From NCBI RefSeq assembly GCF_013705725.1, contig NZ_CP055481.1:4216001-4280000 (forward strand): a DNA stretch of 64,000 bases, written 5' to 3'. The notes below the pieces were generated by a model. It saw only the letters and a program-made list of their open reading frames with translations, had not been told where the DNA came from and made no database searches. This document shows, piece after piece, positions 26,470-36,771 of this stretch (position 1 is the first letter of the stretch; every line of letters begins with the position of its first letter). Source of the stretch: Klebsiella sp. RHBSTW-00484 (GTDB lineage Bacteria > Pseudomonadota > Gammaproteobacteria > Enterobacterales > Enterobacteriaceae). Made by a program: the position numbers and the translations under genes.

Positions 26470-27645
26470 TTATAACCCCAACGCGTACTTCAGTGCCTGT
26501 CGCTTCAGGACACCAGCTCGCCCGGCAGCCATCAGGCCGATATTTCGCAGCATACGGACTGGTGCCAGATCGTTGCTGAACCCGGCATAAAACAGATCCA
26601 TCCCCGTTTGCATAGTCAGGTTATCTGCTCTGCGCCGGGCCTGGTAGCGCTTGAGTACAGGCAGACTGGCCCACTCTTCACCGCGCTCGCGCGCCCGGGA
26701 AAGAATATCCAGCAGCGCATCGACATCACGATAACCTAAGTTCACCCCCTGCCCGGCTAGCGGATGAATAGTGTGCGCGGCGTCGCCCACCAACGCCAAT
26801 CCCGGCTTAACGTATTGCAGCGCATGGCGACGGGTCAGCGGGAATGCACCCGCGCTTAGCGGTGTAACCTCACCCAGACGGGACGGGAAATGGCGGGCAA
26901 TTTCTTGCTGCAGCTGAGCCATATTCATTCCCTGCAGTTGGCGGATCCGCGCGGGCGTGTCGTACCACACGAGTGAAGCCCAATGGTCGAACAGCGGTAA
27001 AAATGCGCGCGGTCCCGTTGGAGTGAACTGCTGCCAGGTACTATCACCGGGATCGTCCACGCACTGCACGCTTATCAACATGCAGGATTGCTGATACTGC
27101 CACGCCTGGACGCCGATTCCCGCCAGTTGCCGTACCTGCGAGTTAGCGCCATCCGCCCCAATCACCAGAAGCGCATCGTACTGATTATCATCAGTCAACG
27201 TTAGTGAAGCATGTGCTTCTGCGTGGCACATTTCCTTCAATGACGCTCCCACATGAAGAGAGACTTGCGCATGGGCTTCCAGCGCCTGCCATAAAGCAAG
27301 CTGGAGGACGTTATTTTCCACCATGTAGCCCAGCTCAGGCAGCTCCAGTTCTGCCGCATTAAAGGCAACATGGGCACTTTCCCACTCCCAGGTCTCCAGT
27401 TGACGATAAGCATGGACGCGCATCGCCCGAACTGAATCCCAGACACCCAGACTTTTCAGTAGCCCTACGGATGAAGCGCTGATTGCCGAAATACGCACAT
27501 CTGGAACCGAGGTCGCATCAAAAGTTGGCGGCGCATTTTTTTCAATCACCGTCACCGTAAAGCCGCGCTGTGCTAGCCCCAATGCCAGGGCGCCGCCAAC
27601 CATTCCGCCGCCGACGATAACGACATCTGTTGCATGAATTGTCAT
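26470..27645 (-). CDS. ubiF: 3-demethoxyubiquinol 3-hydroxylase
   Basis: 391 residues, class A flavoprotein monooxygenase of ubiquinone synthesis (C6 hydroxylation of demethoxyubiquinol). FAD dinucleotide motif VIVGGGMVGGAL, second FAD motif LVGDAAHTIHPLAGQGVNLG. The start was placed at MTIHATD (27645), 8 bases after AAGGA, which gives the family length; the frame extends upstream to 27696 without a site. Convergent with the tRNA operon and divergent from miaB. Confidence 0.95.
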   Translation of the reverse strand: MTIHATDVVIVGGGMVGGALALGLAQRGFTVTVIEKNAPPTFDATSVPDVRISAISASSVGLLKSLGVWDSVRAMRVHAYRQLETWEWESAHVAFNAAELELPELGYMVENNVLQLALWQALEAHAQVSLHVGASLKEMCHAEAHASLTLTDDNQYDALLVIGADGANSQVRQLAGIGVQAWQYQQSCMLISVQCVDDPGDSTWQQFTPTGPRAFLPLFDHWASLVWYDTPARIRQLQGMNMAQLQQEIARHFPSRLGEVTPLSAGAFPLTRRHALQYVKPGLALVGDAAHTIHPLAGQGVNLGYRDVDALLDILSRARERGEEWASLPVLKRYQARRRADNLTMQTGMDLFYAGFSNDLAPVRMLRNIGLMAAGRAGVLKRQALKYALGL

Positions 27646-27853
27646 GGCTATTATCCTTAAACTCGAATCCCTTGAGTTTACCGGATTTTTATTCACCTTG
27701 TGGTGATTACGGTCGTACTGGTCAGGGCGCGGTCAAAGCATTACAATACGCGCCCTGCAATCCTGGCTTTATATCCGTCACCCTTCACATTGCAGAGCAA
27801 CATCCGGTGAAGACGCTGACTTTGGGTATACCTAATTAAGCATGAGCAAGTCG

Positions 27854-29278
27854 ATGACAAAAAAACTCCATATTAAAACCTGGGGCTGTCAGATGAACGA
27901 ATACGATTCATCAAAGATGGCCGATCTGCTGGATGCCACGCACGGGTTTCAACTCACCGAAGTGGCAGAAGAAGCGGATGTGCTGCTGCTCAATACCTGC
28001 TCAATCCGTGAGAAGGCCCAGGAAAAAGTTTTCCATCAACTCGGTCGCTGGAAACTGCTGAAAGAGAAAAACCCCAACCTGATCATTGGCGTTGGCGGCT
28101 GTGTGGCTTCTCAGGAAGGCGATCATATTCGCCAGCGCGCTCACTATGTCGATATTATTTTCGGGCCGCAGACCCTGCACCGCCTGCCGGAAATGATCAA
28201 CTCCGTACGCGGTAATCGCAGCCCGGTTGTCGATATCAGCTTCCCGGAAATCGAAAAATTCGATCGTCTACCGGAACCCCGTGCCGACGGGCCAAGCGCA
28301 TTTGTTTCGATCATGGAAGGCTGCAACAAATATTGCACCTATTGCGTGGTGCCTTACACTCGCGGTGAAGAAGTCAGCCGCCCGAGCGACGATATTCTGT
28401 TTGAAATCGCGCAGCTCGCGGCTCAGGGCGTGCGTGAAGTTAACCTGCTCGGGCAGAACGTGAACGCCTGGCGCGGTGAAAACTACGATGGCACCCCTGG
28501 CAGCTTTGCCGATCTTCTGCGCCTGGTTGCGGCGATCGACGGTATTGACCGGATTCGTTTTACCACCAGCCATCCGATCGAATTCACCGATGACATTATT
28601 GAGGTTTATCGCGACACGCCGGAGCTGGTGAGCTTCCTGCATCTGCCGGTGCAGAGCGGTTCTGACCGTGTGCTGAATCTTATGGGGCGCACCCATACGG
28701 CTCTGGAATACAAAGCGATTATCCGCAAACTGCGCGCGGCACGTCCTGATATTCAGATTAGCTCCGACTTCATCGTCGGCTTCCCTGGTGAAACCACCCA
28801 GGATTTCGAGCAGACCATGAAGCTGATTGCGGATGTGAATTTCGATATGAGCTACAGCTTTATCTTCTCCGCGCGCCCGGGCACCCCGGCAGCCGATATG
28901 GTCGATGACGTACCGGAAGAAGATAAGAAGCAGCGCCTGTATATTCTGCAGGAGCGAATCAACCAGCAGGCAACGGCATGGAGCCGTCGTATGCTCGGCA
29001 CCGTGCAGCGTATTCTGGTGGAGGGCACTTCACGTAAAAGCGTTATGGAGCTTTCCGGTCGTACCGAGAATAACCGCGTGGTCAACTTCGAAGGTTCACC
29101 TGAGATGATTGGCAAGTTTGTCGATGTCGAAATCACCGACGTCTGGACAAACTCCCTGCGCGGTAAAGTGGTACGTACCGAAGACGAAATGGGCCTGCGC
29201 ATCGCAGAAACGCCGGAATCGGTGATTGCTCGTACCCGTAAAGAAAACGATCTTGGCGTCGGTATCTACCAGCCATAA
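27854..29278 (+). CDS. miaB: tRNA-2-methylthio-N6-dimethylallyladenosine synthase
   Basis: 474 residues, radical-SAM methylthiotransferase adding the ms2 group to i6A37 of tRNAs reading UNN codons. N-terminal MTTase cluster cysteines in [15 protein letters not shown] and GGCVASQEG. Radical-SAM triad CNKYCTYC. C-terminal TRAM domain. The start at 27854 (MTKKLHIK) fits the family length; an ATG at 27842 in the same frame would add four residues. Confidence 0.96.
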   Translation: MTKKLHIKTWGCQMNEYDSSKMADLLDATHGFQLTEVAEEADVLLLNTCSIREKAQEKVFHQLGRWKLLKEKNPNLIIGVGGCVASQEGDHIRQRAHYVDIIFGPQTLHRLPEMINSVRGNRSPVVDISFPEIEKFDRLPEPRADGPSAFVSIMEGCNKYCTYCVVPYTRGEEVSRPSDDILFEIAQLAAQGVREVNLLGQNVNAWRGENYDGTPGSFADLLRLVAAIDGIDRIRFTTSHPIEFTDDIIEVYRDTPELVSFLHLPVQSGSDRVLNLMGRTHTALEYKAIIRKLRAARPDIQISSDFIVGFPGETTQDFEQTMKLIADVNFDMSYSFIFSARPGTPAADMVDDVPEEDKKQRLYILQERINQQATAWSRRMLGTVQRILVEGTSRKSVMELSGRTENNRVVNFEGSPEMIGKFVDVEITDVWTNSLRGKVVRTEDEMGLRIAETPESVIARTRKENDLGVGIYQP

Positions 29279-29285
29279 TCTGTTC

Positions 29286-29309
29286 AGGCCTGCCGACTCC
29301 GGCAGGCCT
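29286..29309 (+). terminator. miaB terminator-like hairpin
   Basis: AGGCCTGCC, loop, GGCAGGCCT with only a weak T-rich tail. May allow read-through into ybeZ. Confidence 0.6.
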
Positions 29310-29433
29310 TGTATTTCCTCTCCTGAACCCAATATCTACAGCGATGCTTGCGCCATATTCCGATGACGTGAATAATTTCCTGACAGGCCGGCGAACGTTT
29401 ACCTTCCGGCTACCTATGCATAAGAGGAACAGT

Positions 29434-30480
29434 TTGAACACAGACACTCGCGAAATCACCCTTGAGCCCGCTGATAATGCCCGTCTGCTGAGCCTTTGCG
29501 GCCCATTTGATGACAACATTAAACAGCTGGAACGCCGTCTCGGCATCGAGATTAATCGTCGTGACAACCACTTTAAAATAACCGGTCGCCCGATTTGCGT
29601 CACCGCTGCGGCGGATATCCTGCGCAGCCTGTATGTCGATACTGCACCGATGCGCGGCGAACTTCAGGATATTGAACCAGAACAAATTCACCTGGCGATC
29701 AAAGAAGCCCGCGTGCTGGAGCAAAGCGCCGAAAGCGTGCCGGACTTCGGCAAGGCCATCAATATCAAAACTAAGCGTGGCGTGATCAAACCGCGCACGC
29801 CGAATCAGGCGCAGTATATTGCCAATATTCTTGACCACGATATTACCTTCGGCGTTGGTCCTGCCGGGACCGGGAAAACCTACCTTGCAGTTGCTGCTGC
29901 GGTCGACGCGCTGGAGCGTCAGGATGTTCGTCGTATTCTGCTGACCCGTCCGGCCGTTGAAGCTGGTGAAAAGCTGGGCTTCCTGCCTGGCGACTTGAGT
30001 CAAAAAGTCGACCCGTATCTGCGCCCGCTGTACGACGCGCTGTTCGAGATGCTCGGTTTTGAGAAAGTCGAGAAGCTGATTGAGCGCAACGTGATTGAAG
30101 TCGCGCCGCTGGCCTATATGCGCGGTCGTACGCTGAACGATGCTTTTATCATCCTTGATGAGAGCCAGAACACCACCATCGAACAGATGAAGATGTTCCT
30201 GACCCGTATTGGTTTTAACTCCAAAGCGGTTATTACCGGCGACGTGACGCAGATTGACCTGCCGCGTAGCACCAAATCCGGCCTGCGCCACGCGATTGAA
30301 GTGCTGGCCGAAGTCGATGAGATTAGCTTCAACTTCTTCCATAGCGAGGACGTGGTGCGCCATCCGGTTGTCGCCCGCATCGTTAATGCCTATGAAGCGT
30401 GGGAAGAAGCGGACCAAAAACGTAAAGCAGAACAGGCCGCCGAGCGCAAACGCGAAGCCCAGGAGCAGGAACACAAATGA
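29434..30480 (+). CDS. ybeZ: PhoH-like ATPase YbeZ
   Basis: 348 residues. The start is taken as TTG at 29434, five bases after AAGAGGA; ATGs further upstream in frame lack a site, and the E. coli protein begins at the equivalent residue. N-terminal KH-like segment followed by a PhoH P-loop NTPase domain with [11 protein letters not shown] and ILDESQN. In E. coli YbeZ partners the RNase YbeY in rRNA maturation, and the genes overlap here by four bases (ATGA). The C-terminus is a Lys/Glu-rich helix. Confidence 0.95.
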   Translation: MNTDTREITLEPADNARLLSLCGPFDDNIKQLERRLGIEINRRDNHFKITGRPICVTAAADILRSLYVDTAPMRGELQDIEPEQIHLAIKEARVLEQSAESVPDFGKAINIKTKRGVIKPRTPNQAQYIANILDHDITFGVGPAGTGKTYLAVAAAVDALERQDVRRILLTRPAVEAGEKLGFLPGDLSQKVDPYLRPLYDALFEMLGFEKVEKLIERNVIEVAPLAYMRGRTLNDAFIILDESQNTTIEQMKMFLTRIGFNSKAVITGDVTQIDLPRSTKSGLRHAIEVLAEVDEISFNFFHSEDVVRHPVVARIVNAYEAWEEADQKRKAEQAAERKREAQEQEHK

Positions 30481-30944
30481 GTCAGGTTATTCTCGATTTA
30501 CAGCTGGCTTGCGCAGATAACAGCGGTATGCCGGATGAGGCGCAGTTTCAACGCTGGGTCGATACCGTTATCCCGCAGTTCCAGGAAGAGTCGGAAGTCA
30601 CGATCCGTCTGGTCGATGAAGCGGAAAGTCATGAGCTGAACATGACCTATCGCGGGAAGGACAAGCCGACTAACGTGCTGTCTTTCCCGTTCGAAGCCCC
30701 GCCGGGCATCGAATTACCACTGCTTGGCGATCTGGTCATCTGCCGTCAGGTCGTCGAGCAGGAAGCGAAAGAGCAAAACAAACCGCTGGAAGCGCACTGG
30801 GCGCATATGGTTGTCCACGGTAGTCTGCATCTTTTAGGCTACGACCATATCGTTGACGAAGAAGCGGAAGAGATGGAATCCCTCGAAACAGAGATAATGC
30901 TTGCTCTGGGCTATGAGGATCCGTACATTGCCGAGAAGGAATAA
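30477..30944 (+). CDS. ybeY: endoribonuclease YbeY (16S rRNA maturation)
   Basis: 155 residues. Zinc motif [15 protein letters not shown] (H-G-x-L-H-L-x-G-Y-D-H), diagnostic of the UPF0054/YbeY family. Single-strand endoribonuclease needed for 16S 3'-end processing and 70S quality control. Start overlaps the ybeZ stop, suggesting translational coupling. Confidence 0.97.
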   Translation: MSQVILDLQLACADNSGMPDEAQFQRWVDTVIPQFQEESEVTIRLVDEAESHELNMTYRGKDKPTNVLSFPFEAPPGIELPLLGDLVICRQVVEQEAKEQNKPLEAHWAHMVVHGSLHLLGYDHIVDEEAEEMESLETEIMLALGYEDPYIAEKE

Positions 30945-31042
30945 CCTGCCGCCGGCTTTGCCGGCGACTGGCCGCTATGCCGGACGCTGAGTATACGCGT
31001 GACGAGCGACTATTTAACCAACATGAGAACCCATACGACGCC

Positions 31043-31921
31043 ATGAGCGACGACAATTCACACAGTAGCGACACAGTAAACAGCAAAAAGGGATTCTTCT
31101 CCCTGTTACTCAGCCAGCTCTTTCACGGTGAACCCAAAAATCGTGACGAACTACTGGCGCTGATCCGTGATTCCGGGCAAAACGATCTTATCGACGAAGA
31201 CACGCGCGATATGCTCGAAGGGGTAATGGATATCGCCGACCAACGCGTCCGCGACATCATGATCCCTCGCTCGCAGATGATTACCCTGAAACGCAACCAG
31301 ACGCTGGACGAGTGCCTCGATGTCATCATCGAATCAGCCCACTCGCGTTTCCCGGTGATCAGCGAAGATAAAGATCACATTGAAGGGATTCTGATGGCCA
31401 AAGATCTGCTGCCGTTTATGCGCAGCGACTCGGAAGCCTTCAGCATGGAAAAAGTGTTGCGCCCGGCGGTTGTCGTGCCTGAAAGCAAGCGGGTTGACCG
31501 CATGCTGAAAGAGTTCCGCTCCCAGCGTTATCATATGGCTATCGTTATTGATGAGTTTGGTGGCGTCTCGGGTCTGGTGACCATTGAAGACATCCTTGAA
31601 CTGATCGTCGGCGAGATCGAAGACGAATACGATGAAGAAGAAGATATCGATTTTCGTCAACTGAGCCGCCACACGTGGACGGTACGCGCGCTCGCCTCAA
31701 TCGAAGACTTCAACGAAGCCTACGGAACCCACTTCAGCGACGAAGAGGTCGACACCATCGGCGGACTGGTGATGCAGGCATTTGGTCATCTGCCAGCCCG
31801 CGGCGAGTCTATCGAAATTGATGGTTACCAATTCAAGGTCGCAATGGCTGACAGCAGACGTATTATTCAGGTACATGTAAAACTTCCTGATGACGCGCCT
31901 CAGCCGAAGCTGGAAGACTAA
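31043..31921 (+). CDS. corC: CorC/YbeX, CBS-domain protein linked to metal efflux and ribosome function
   Basis: 292 residues. Two CBS domains (about 65-190, with MIPRSQM and [17 protein letters not shown]) and the C-terminal CorC_HlyC domain ([16 protein letters not shown]). The start at MSDDNSH (31043) gives the family length; the frame is open upstream to 30977. Associated with cobalt/magnesium handling in Salmonella and with ribosome metabolism in E. coli. 98 bases after ybeY, 22 before lnt. Confidence 0.94.
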   Translation: MSDDNSHSSDTVNSKKGFFSLLLSQLFHGEPKNRDELLALIRDSGQNDLIDEDTRDMLEGVMDIADQRVRDIMIPRSQMITLKRNQTLDECLDVIIESAHSRFPVISEDKDHIEGILMAKDLLPFMRSDSEAFSMEKVLRPAVVVPESKRVDRMLKEFRSQRYHMAIVIDEFGGVSGLVTIEDILELIVGEIEDEYDEEEDIDFRQLSRHTWTVRALASIEDFNEAYGTHFSDEEVDTIGGLVMQAFGHLPARGESIEIDGYQFKVAMADSRRIIQVHVKLPDDAPQPKLED

Positions 31922-31943
31922 TCCAACGGGACGATTAACCTAA

Positions 31944-33482
31944 ATGGTATTTGCCTCTCTTATTGAACGCCAGCGCGTACGCCTGCTGCTGGCGTTGTTA
32001 TTCGGAGCCAGCGGAACGCTGGCTTTTTCACCTTATGATTTCTGGCCAGCGGCGATTATTTCGCTAATCGGTTTGCAAGGTTTAACCCTTAATCGTCGAC
32101 CGGTGCAAAGCGCCGCTATTGGTTATTTCTGGGGGCTAGGCCTGTTTGGTTCCGGGATTAACTGGGTCTACGTCAGCATCGCCCAGTTCGGCGGGATGCC
32201 GGGGTCGGTCAACGTTTTGCTGGTTGTTCTGCTGGCGGCTTATCTGTCCCTTTATACCGGGTTATTCGCCGGTATTCTTTCGCGCCTGTGGCCGAAAACC
32301 AGTTGGATACGCGTGGCTGTCGCTGCACCGGTAGTGTGGCAAATTACCGAATTCCTGCGCGGTTGGGTATTAACCGGTTTCCCATGGCTGCAATTTGGCT
32401 ACAGCCAGATTGACGGGCCGCTGAAAGGGTTGGCCCCTGTTATGGGCGTTGAGGCGATAAACTTCCTGCTGATGGTTGTCAGCGGCCTGCTAGTGCTGGC
32501 GCTTCTGCATCGTAGCTGGAAACCGCTGATCGCCGCCGTAGTGCTGTTCGCCCTGCCCTTCCCGCTGCGTTACATTCAGTGGTACCAGTTGCTACCGGAG
32601 CGAGCCACTCAGGTCTCGCTGGTACAAGGGGATATTCCTCAGGAGATAAAGTGGAATGAGGGCCACCTGGCCAGAACGCTGGAAACTTATCTGGATCTCA
32701 CCCAGCCGCAAATGGGCAAATCTCAGCTCATCATCTGGCCGGAGTCGGCAATTCCGGATCTGGAAATTAACCAGCAGCGGTTCCTCAGCACGTTGGACGA
32801 TCTACTACGGTCAAAAAACAGCTCACTGATCACCGGCATCGTCGATGCGCGTCTGAACGCGCAAAATCGCTACGATACCTACAACACCATTATTACCCTG
32901 GGCAAAGACAATCCTTACAGCTACGACTCGAAGAATCGCTACAACAAGAACCACCTGGTACCGTTTGGCGAGTTTGTGCCGCTGGAATCGATCCTGCGCC
33001 CGCTGGCTCCGTTCTTCGATCTGCCGATGTCCTCTTTCAGCCGTGGTCCTTACGTGCAGCCACAGCTTATCGCGCATAACATGCGTCTGACGGCGGCCAT
33101 TTGCTATGAAATTATTCTTGGCGAACAGGTGCGCGATAACTTCCGCCCGGATACTGACTTCCTGCTGACCATCTCTAACGATGCGTGGTTCGGCAAATCA
33201 ATCGGTCCGTGGCAGCACTTCCAGATGGCGCGGATGCGTGCGCTGGAGCTGGCCCGTCCGCTGCTGCGTAGCACAAATAATGGTATTACCGCCGTCATCG
33301 GTCCACGCGGTGAAATTCAGGAGATGATCCCGCAGTTCACCCGTGCCGTTCTGACCACTAAAGTCACGCCAACAACGGGCCTGACTCCGTACGCTCGCAC
33401 AGGTAACTGGCCGCTATGGGCGCTGACTGCGTTATTTGGCTTCGGTGCGCTGTTGATAAGCCTGCGAGTCCGTAGGCAGTAA
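31944..33482 (+). CDS. lnt: apolipoprotein N-acyltransferase
   Basis: 512 residues, inner-membrane enzyme that adds the third acyl chain to lipoproteins. About six to seven N-terminal membrane helices, then a periplasmic nitrilase domain with the catalytic triad in [10 protein letters not shown] (Glu), [12 protein letters not shown] (Lys) and [11 protein letters not shown] (Cys), and a final C-terminal helix. All key residues are present. Its lipoprotein substrates in the window include LptE, RlpA and ChiQ. Confidence 0.97.
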   Translation: MVFASLIERQRVRLLLALLFGASGTLAFSPYDFWPAAIISLIGLQGLTLNRRPVQSAAIGYFWGLGLFGSGINWVYVSIAQFGGMPGSVNVLLVVLLAAYLSLYTGLFAGILSRLWPKTSWIRVAVAAPVVWQITEFLRGWVLTGFPWLQFGYSQIDGPLKGLAPVMGVEAINFLLMVVSGLLVLALLHRSWKPLIAAVVLFALPFPLRYIQWYQLLPERATQVSLVQGDIPQEIKWNEGHLARTLETYLDLTQPQMGKSQLIIWPESAIPDLEINQQRFLSTLDDLLRSKNSSLITGIVDARLNAQNRYDTYNTIITLGKDNPYSYDSKNRYNKNHLVPFGEFVPLESILRPLAPFFDLPMSSFSRGPYVQPQLIAHNMRLTAAICYEIILGEQVRDNFRPDTDFLLTISNDAWFGKSIGPWQHFQMARMRALELARPLLRSTNNGITAVIGPRGEIQEMIPQFTRAVLTTKVTPTTGLTPYARTGNWPLWALTALFGFGALLISLRVRRQ

Positions 33483-33487
33483 CCTAA

Positions 33488-33507
33488 ATGGGGGGAAGTC
33501 CCCCCAT
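33488..33507. terminator. bidirectional hairpin between lnt and rhomboid gene
   Basis: ATGGGGGG, loop AAGT, CCCCCCAT: a very stable 8-bp stem between two convergent genes, without a long T-run on either side. Confidence 0.55.
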
Positions 33508-33513
33508 GTTCCA

Positions 33514-35448
33514 TTATTCAACGTCAGGAAGACAGGCGACATTGCCAAAGTGAGGATGTCGAACGAGATCCCTCGGAGCAAGCGACTTGTCTCTATCCAA
33601 CACCGTCAGCGCTTTTGCCCCCAACACATATATCTGCTTACCATCGACTGAAAACCGAACTTGCCTTGCGCGGCTGACAGGGTAAACCCCCACAACCTGG
33701 CTCGCATCCACGCTGAGCAGAACGATATATCCTTCCAACCCATAGGTCGATAGCGCGATATATCGACCATCCGGGCTTATCGCTTCAGCAGAATAGATAC
33801 TTCGGCTGCACCATTGAGCCAGTCGTTTCGGCTGCTGCGATGCCCGGTCAATACGTGAAATCCCCAAGCTATCGGCAAAAATAACATCGCCGTTTTCCGG
33901 GCGAAAACCGACAACGGTCGTTGTCCCGTGAGCATCCCCTGCTGGGTAGTCCACCTTCTGCCGGGTATCGGTGTCAATGCGCTCAATATTGCGACTCACC
34001 ATACCGAGGACCAATAGTGTTTTTTCATCCGGCGAGAGAATTGGCCTTATATTATGACCTCTGCCGTGACCTGACCCACCATAATCTTCCACGGGAATAT
34101 CGCCAAGCAACTGATATGACGTCAGGTCAATGGCCGAAATGCTGTTGCTGGTGCGATTCATCACCCAGACGCGTTTGCCGTCGCGAGAGATCGCCATCGC
34201 GTCCGGGCTACGCCCCGTTGCGATAGTCTGAATGACTTCCCCCGTCGCAACCCGGATCACCGACAGTGAATCCGATTCAAACCCGGTCGCATAAAGCAGC
34301 GTTTCATCCAGACTAAGCTTCAGCGCTCTGACCCCCCGATCGCCACAATCGCTACAGCGCCCTTTGTAATTTGCAGCCCTTACCGTACCGGTAAACGTTC
34401 TCAGAACCTTACGTTGCTCGAGACTGTATACCGTGATGGTGTTTTTATCCTCAACCGCTGCGTATAGCGTCTTTCCATCCTTACTCAGCGCGATGTCATT
34501 GATGCCGGGTATCTCAGCCAGTGTCGTGCCACGGGCCTCTTCATTGCTTACCGGCTCTGGCAGCCTGACCATATACTTTTCGCGTTCATCGGCCAGAACC
34601 TGCCTCTTTTGCTGCCGCTCTTTCTCAACGCTGAGAGGATAAAATTCATTGCGCAGGCTCGCTCTGACCTCCAGGTCCGATTCATCAATCTGCTGCTGCG
34701 CAAGCCAGGTTCCCCCGAGTAACAAAACGCAGGCGGTACAGAAGAGCAATGTATTCAGAAGTAGCTTGTTACGCGACCCCATCTGAATCAGGACTATCGC
34801 AAAACCAATCACTGCTCCGGCGCACAGGCCGCCGACGTGGCTGGCATTATCAACCTCCTGCTGAGTACCGTACAAAAGTGTTAGCACGACCATGCCCAGC
34901 AGGGAATATAGCGTCCGGCGATCGTTTTCACTGCGCGTGCCTGGTTCCGCAAAAACCAGCGAGACTATTGATGCACCGGCCAGCCCCATAATGGCGCCGG
35001 ACGCACCGATGCTGATAACCGCTTGCGGCGGTAAATAAAGAAAATGGAAAACAGTCTCACTACCCGCCCCGCGCTCACTGAGCGCATAGCTGGCGCTCAC
35101 CAGCGAGCCAAAAGTACCAGATAATAAATACACCGCTACCAGGCGCCACCAGCCCAGTAATCTTTCTGCGCAAGCGCCGATGACCGCCAGAGCGAGCATA
35201 TTCAAGAACAGATGAGAAAAAGAGCCATGGAGAAAAAGGCTGGAGACCAGGCGCCAGGCTTCACCAGTTAATGTCAGCGCCGCAACATTTGCGCCTAAGT
35301 GAATTAGTGTTGTGTTACCCACATCACCACCCACAGATGCCCGAGAAAAATAGCCAAACCAGACCACGTTCAGCGCAATAAGGATAAATGTGACATAAGG
35401 GATTTTAACGACAGATAAAATTGTCGATTTGATATGTTGTGAAGGCAT
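33514..35448 (-). CDS. rhomboid intramembrane serine protease fused to YVTN-type beta-propeller
   Basis: 644 residues in two parts. Residues 15-220 form a rhomboid domain: WRLVSSLFLHGSFSHL with FLNM (64-84), catalytic GASGAIMGL (Ser150) and SHVGG (His204), so the protease dyad is intact. An extra hydrophobic segment (about 219-250) follows. Residues about 305-640 hold repeated SKDGKTLYA / SRDGKRVWV / SPDGRYIAL units typical of YVTN/NHL-like beta-propellers, with a CSDC pair near 360. Seven membrane segments would place the propeller in the periplasm. GGAAG precedes the ATG. Convergent with lnt and divergent from gltI. Substrate and role unknown. Confidence 0.85.
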   Translation of the reverse strand: MPSQHIKSTILSVVKIPYVTFILIALNVVWFGYFSRASVGGDVGNTTLIHLGANVAALTLTGEAWRLVSSLFLHGSFSHLFLNMLALAVIGACAERLLGWWRLVAVYLLSGTFGSLVSASYALSERGAGSETVFHFLYLPPQAVISIGASGAIMGLAGASIVSLVFAEPGTRSENDRRTLYSLLGMVVLTLLYGTQQEVDNASHVGGLCAGAVIGFAIVLIQMGSRNKLLLNTLLFCTACVLLLGGTWLAQQQIDESDLEVRASLRNEFYPLSVEKERQQKRQVLADEREKYMVRLPEPVSNEEARGTTLAEIPGINDIALSKDGKTLYAAVEDKNTITVYSLEQRKVLRTFTGTVRAANYKGRCSDCGDRGVRALKLSLDETLLYATGFESDSLSVIRVATGEVIQTIATGRSPDAMAISRDGKRVWVMNRTSNSISAIDLTSYQLLGDIPVEDYGGSGHGRGHNIRPILSPDEKTLLVLGMVSRNIERIDTDTRQKVDYPAGDAHGTTTVVGFRPENGDVIFADSLGISRIDRASQQPKRLAQWCSRSIYSAEAISPDGRYIALSTYGLEGYIVLLSVDASQVVGVYPVSRARQVRFSVDGKQIYVLGAKALTVLDRDKSLAPRDLVRHPHFGNVACLPDVE

Positions 35449-35560
35449 TGCGATTTTCTTCCATGAAAAATATAAGCGGGGCTATTTTAACTTAGTTATT
35501 AACAAAGACCTATCTGAACATGATGATATTTTACTCACTTTCGCACTCTTCAACTGATTC

Positions 35561-35576
35561 TGGCACGTCAATTGCA
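35561..35576 (+). promoter_or_regulatory. sigma-54 promoter of gltIJKL
   Basis: TGGCACG-TCAA-TTGCA is an exact match to the -24/-12 consensus TGGCACG-N4-TTGCA, preceded by C and followed by AAA. It reads toward gltI with a predicted start near 35587, about 270 bases before the gltI ATG. The E. coli ybeJ(gltI)-gltJKL operon is listed among nitrogen-regulated genes, which fits. Confidence 0.85.
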
Positions 35577-35623
35577 AAATAAATCTTAGAGATGAATCAC
35601 TTTCGTCTACTGGCAACACGTTC

Positions 35624-35689
35624 GCACCAACGCAGAGCAAGCGTGGCACGAAAACGGTGCAAAGAAGGATTTACGCCTCTTATTGGTGC
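35624..35689. promoter_or_regulatory. cluster of three NtrC-like sites downstream of sigma-54 promoter
   Basis: 15-bp boxes like GCACCA-N3-TGGTGC at 35624 (GCACCAACGCAGAGC, 9 of 12 specified bases), 35646 (GCACGAAAACGGTGC, 10 of 12) and 35675 (GCCTCTTATTGGTGC, 9 of 12). The outer two are strong in one half each and face each other. They lie within the transcribed leader (about +37 to +102). Confidence 0.5.
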
Positions 35690-35859
35690 GGTATGCTTCG
35701 CAAAAATCAACAATATAAGAGCAAAATATTTACATTAAGCCAAACTAAATGCTAACAAGCATATACAAATACTGCACACAAAGATGGCAGCAATAAAAAG
35801 CACACACATTCACAATGGGCATCAATAGCGTCAATGACGCTGAGGATAAGGAGTCGGAT

Positions 35860-36771
35860 ATGCAATTACGTAAACTCGCCGCAGCAATGCTGGCCATAGG
35901 TCTGACCGCCAGCGCGGCGCATGCAGAAGATGCTGCACCTGCCACCGGGCAGGGCACTCTGGATAAAATTGCCAAAAACGGCGTGATCGTCGTTGGCCAC
36001 CGTGAATCCTCCGTTCCGTTTTCTTACTATGACAACAAGCAGCAAGTCGTCGGCTATTCTCAGGACTACTCCAATGCCATTGTTGATGCTATCAAGAAGA
36101 AACTGAACAAACCTGACCTGCAGGTAAAACTGATTCCGGTCACCTCGCAAAACCGTATCCCGCTGCTGCAAAACGGCACTTTTGATTTTGAATGCGGCTC
36201 CACGACTAACAACCTCGAACGGCAAAAACAAGCGGCCTTCTCCGACACGATCTTTGTTGTCGGTACGCGCCTGCTGGTGAAAAAAGGCGGTGCGATTAAA
36301 GACTTCGCGGACCTGAAGGATAAAGCCGTTGTTGTGACGTCGGGAACGACCTCAGAAATTCTGCTGCATAAGTTGAACGATGAGAAAAAAATGAATATGC
36401 GCATCATCAGTGCGAAAGACCATGGCGACTCTTTCCGCACCCTGGAAAGTGGTCGAGCAGTGGCCTTTATGATGGATGACGCGCTGCTGGCCGGTGAGCG
36501 AGCAAAAGCGAAGAAACCGGATAACTGGGAGATTGTAGGCACCGCTCAGTCTCAGGAAGCCTACGGCTGTATGCTACGTAAAGACGATCCGCAGTTCAAA
36601 ACGCTGGTAGACGAAACCGTCGCACAGGCCCAGACCTCTGGCGAAGCGGCAAAATGGTTCGACAAATGGTTCAAAAACCCAATTCCGCCGAAGAACCTGA
36701 ATATGAATTTCGAACTCTCTGAAGAGATGAAAGCGCTATTCAAATCACCAAACGACAAAGCTCTTAACTAA
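35860..36771 (+). CDS. gltI: glutamate/aspartate ABC transporter periplasmic binding protein
   Basis: 303 residues. Signal peptide LRKLAAAMLAIGLTASAAHA cut before EDAAPA. Family-3 solute-binding fold with GHRESSVPFSYYD, NRIPLLQNGTFDFECGSTTN and VVTSGTTSE lining the site. Captures L-glutamate and L-aspartate in the periplasm for GltJKL. The start at 35860 follows AAGGAG by 6 bases. The 163-base gap to gltJ holds the sRNA SroC. Confidence 0.97.
   Translation: MQLRKLAAAMLAIGLTASAAHAEDAAPATGQGTLDKIAKNGVIVVGHRESSVPFSYYDNKQQVVGYSQDYSNAIVDAIKKKLNKPDLQVKLIPVTSQNRIPLLQNGTFDFECGSTTNNLERQKQAAFSDTIFVVGTRLLVKKGGAIKDFADLKDKAVVVTSGTTSEILLHKLNDEKKMNMRIISAKDHGDSFRTLESGRAVAFMMDDALLAGERAKAKKPDNWEIVGTAQSQEAYGCMLRKDDPQFKTLVDETVAQAQTSGEAAKWFDKWFKNPIPPKNLNMNFELSEEMKALFKSPNDKALN

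Larger units (their letters stand above)
35449..35859. other. 411-base intergenic region upstream of gltI
   Basis: Divergent control region between the rhomboid fusion and gltI. It holds a sigma-54 promoter and three NtrC-like sites (listed separately). The remainder, including the AT-rich tract 35700-35800, shows no gene. Confidence 0.6.

Noticed and set aside
29410-30474. 354-codon open frame antisense to ybeZ
   Set aside because: Same reasoning: entire overlap with a conserved ATPase gene, composition of an antisense frame.
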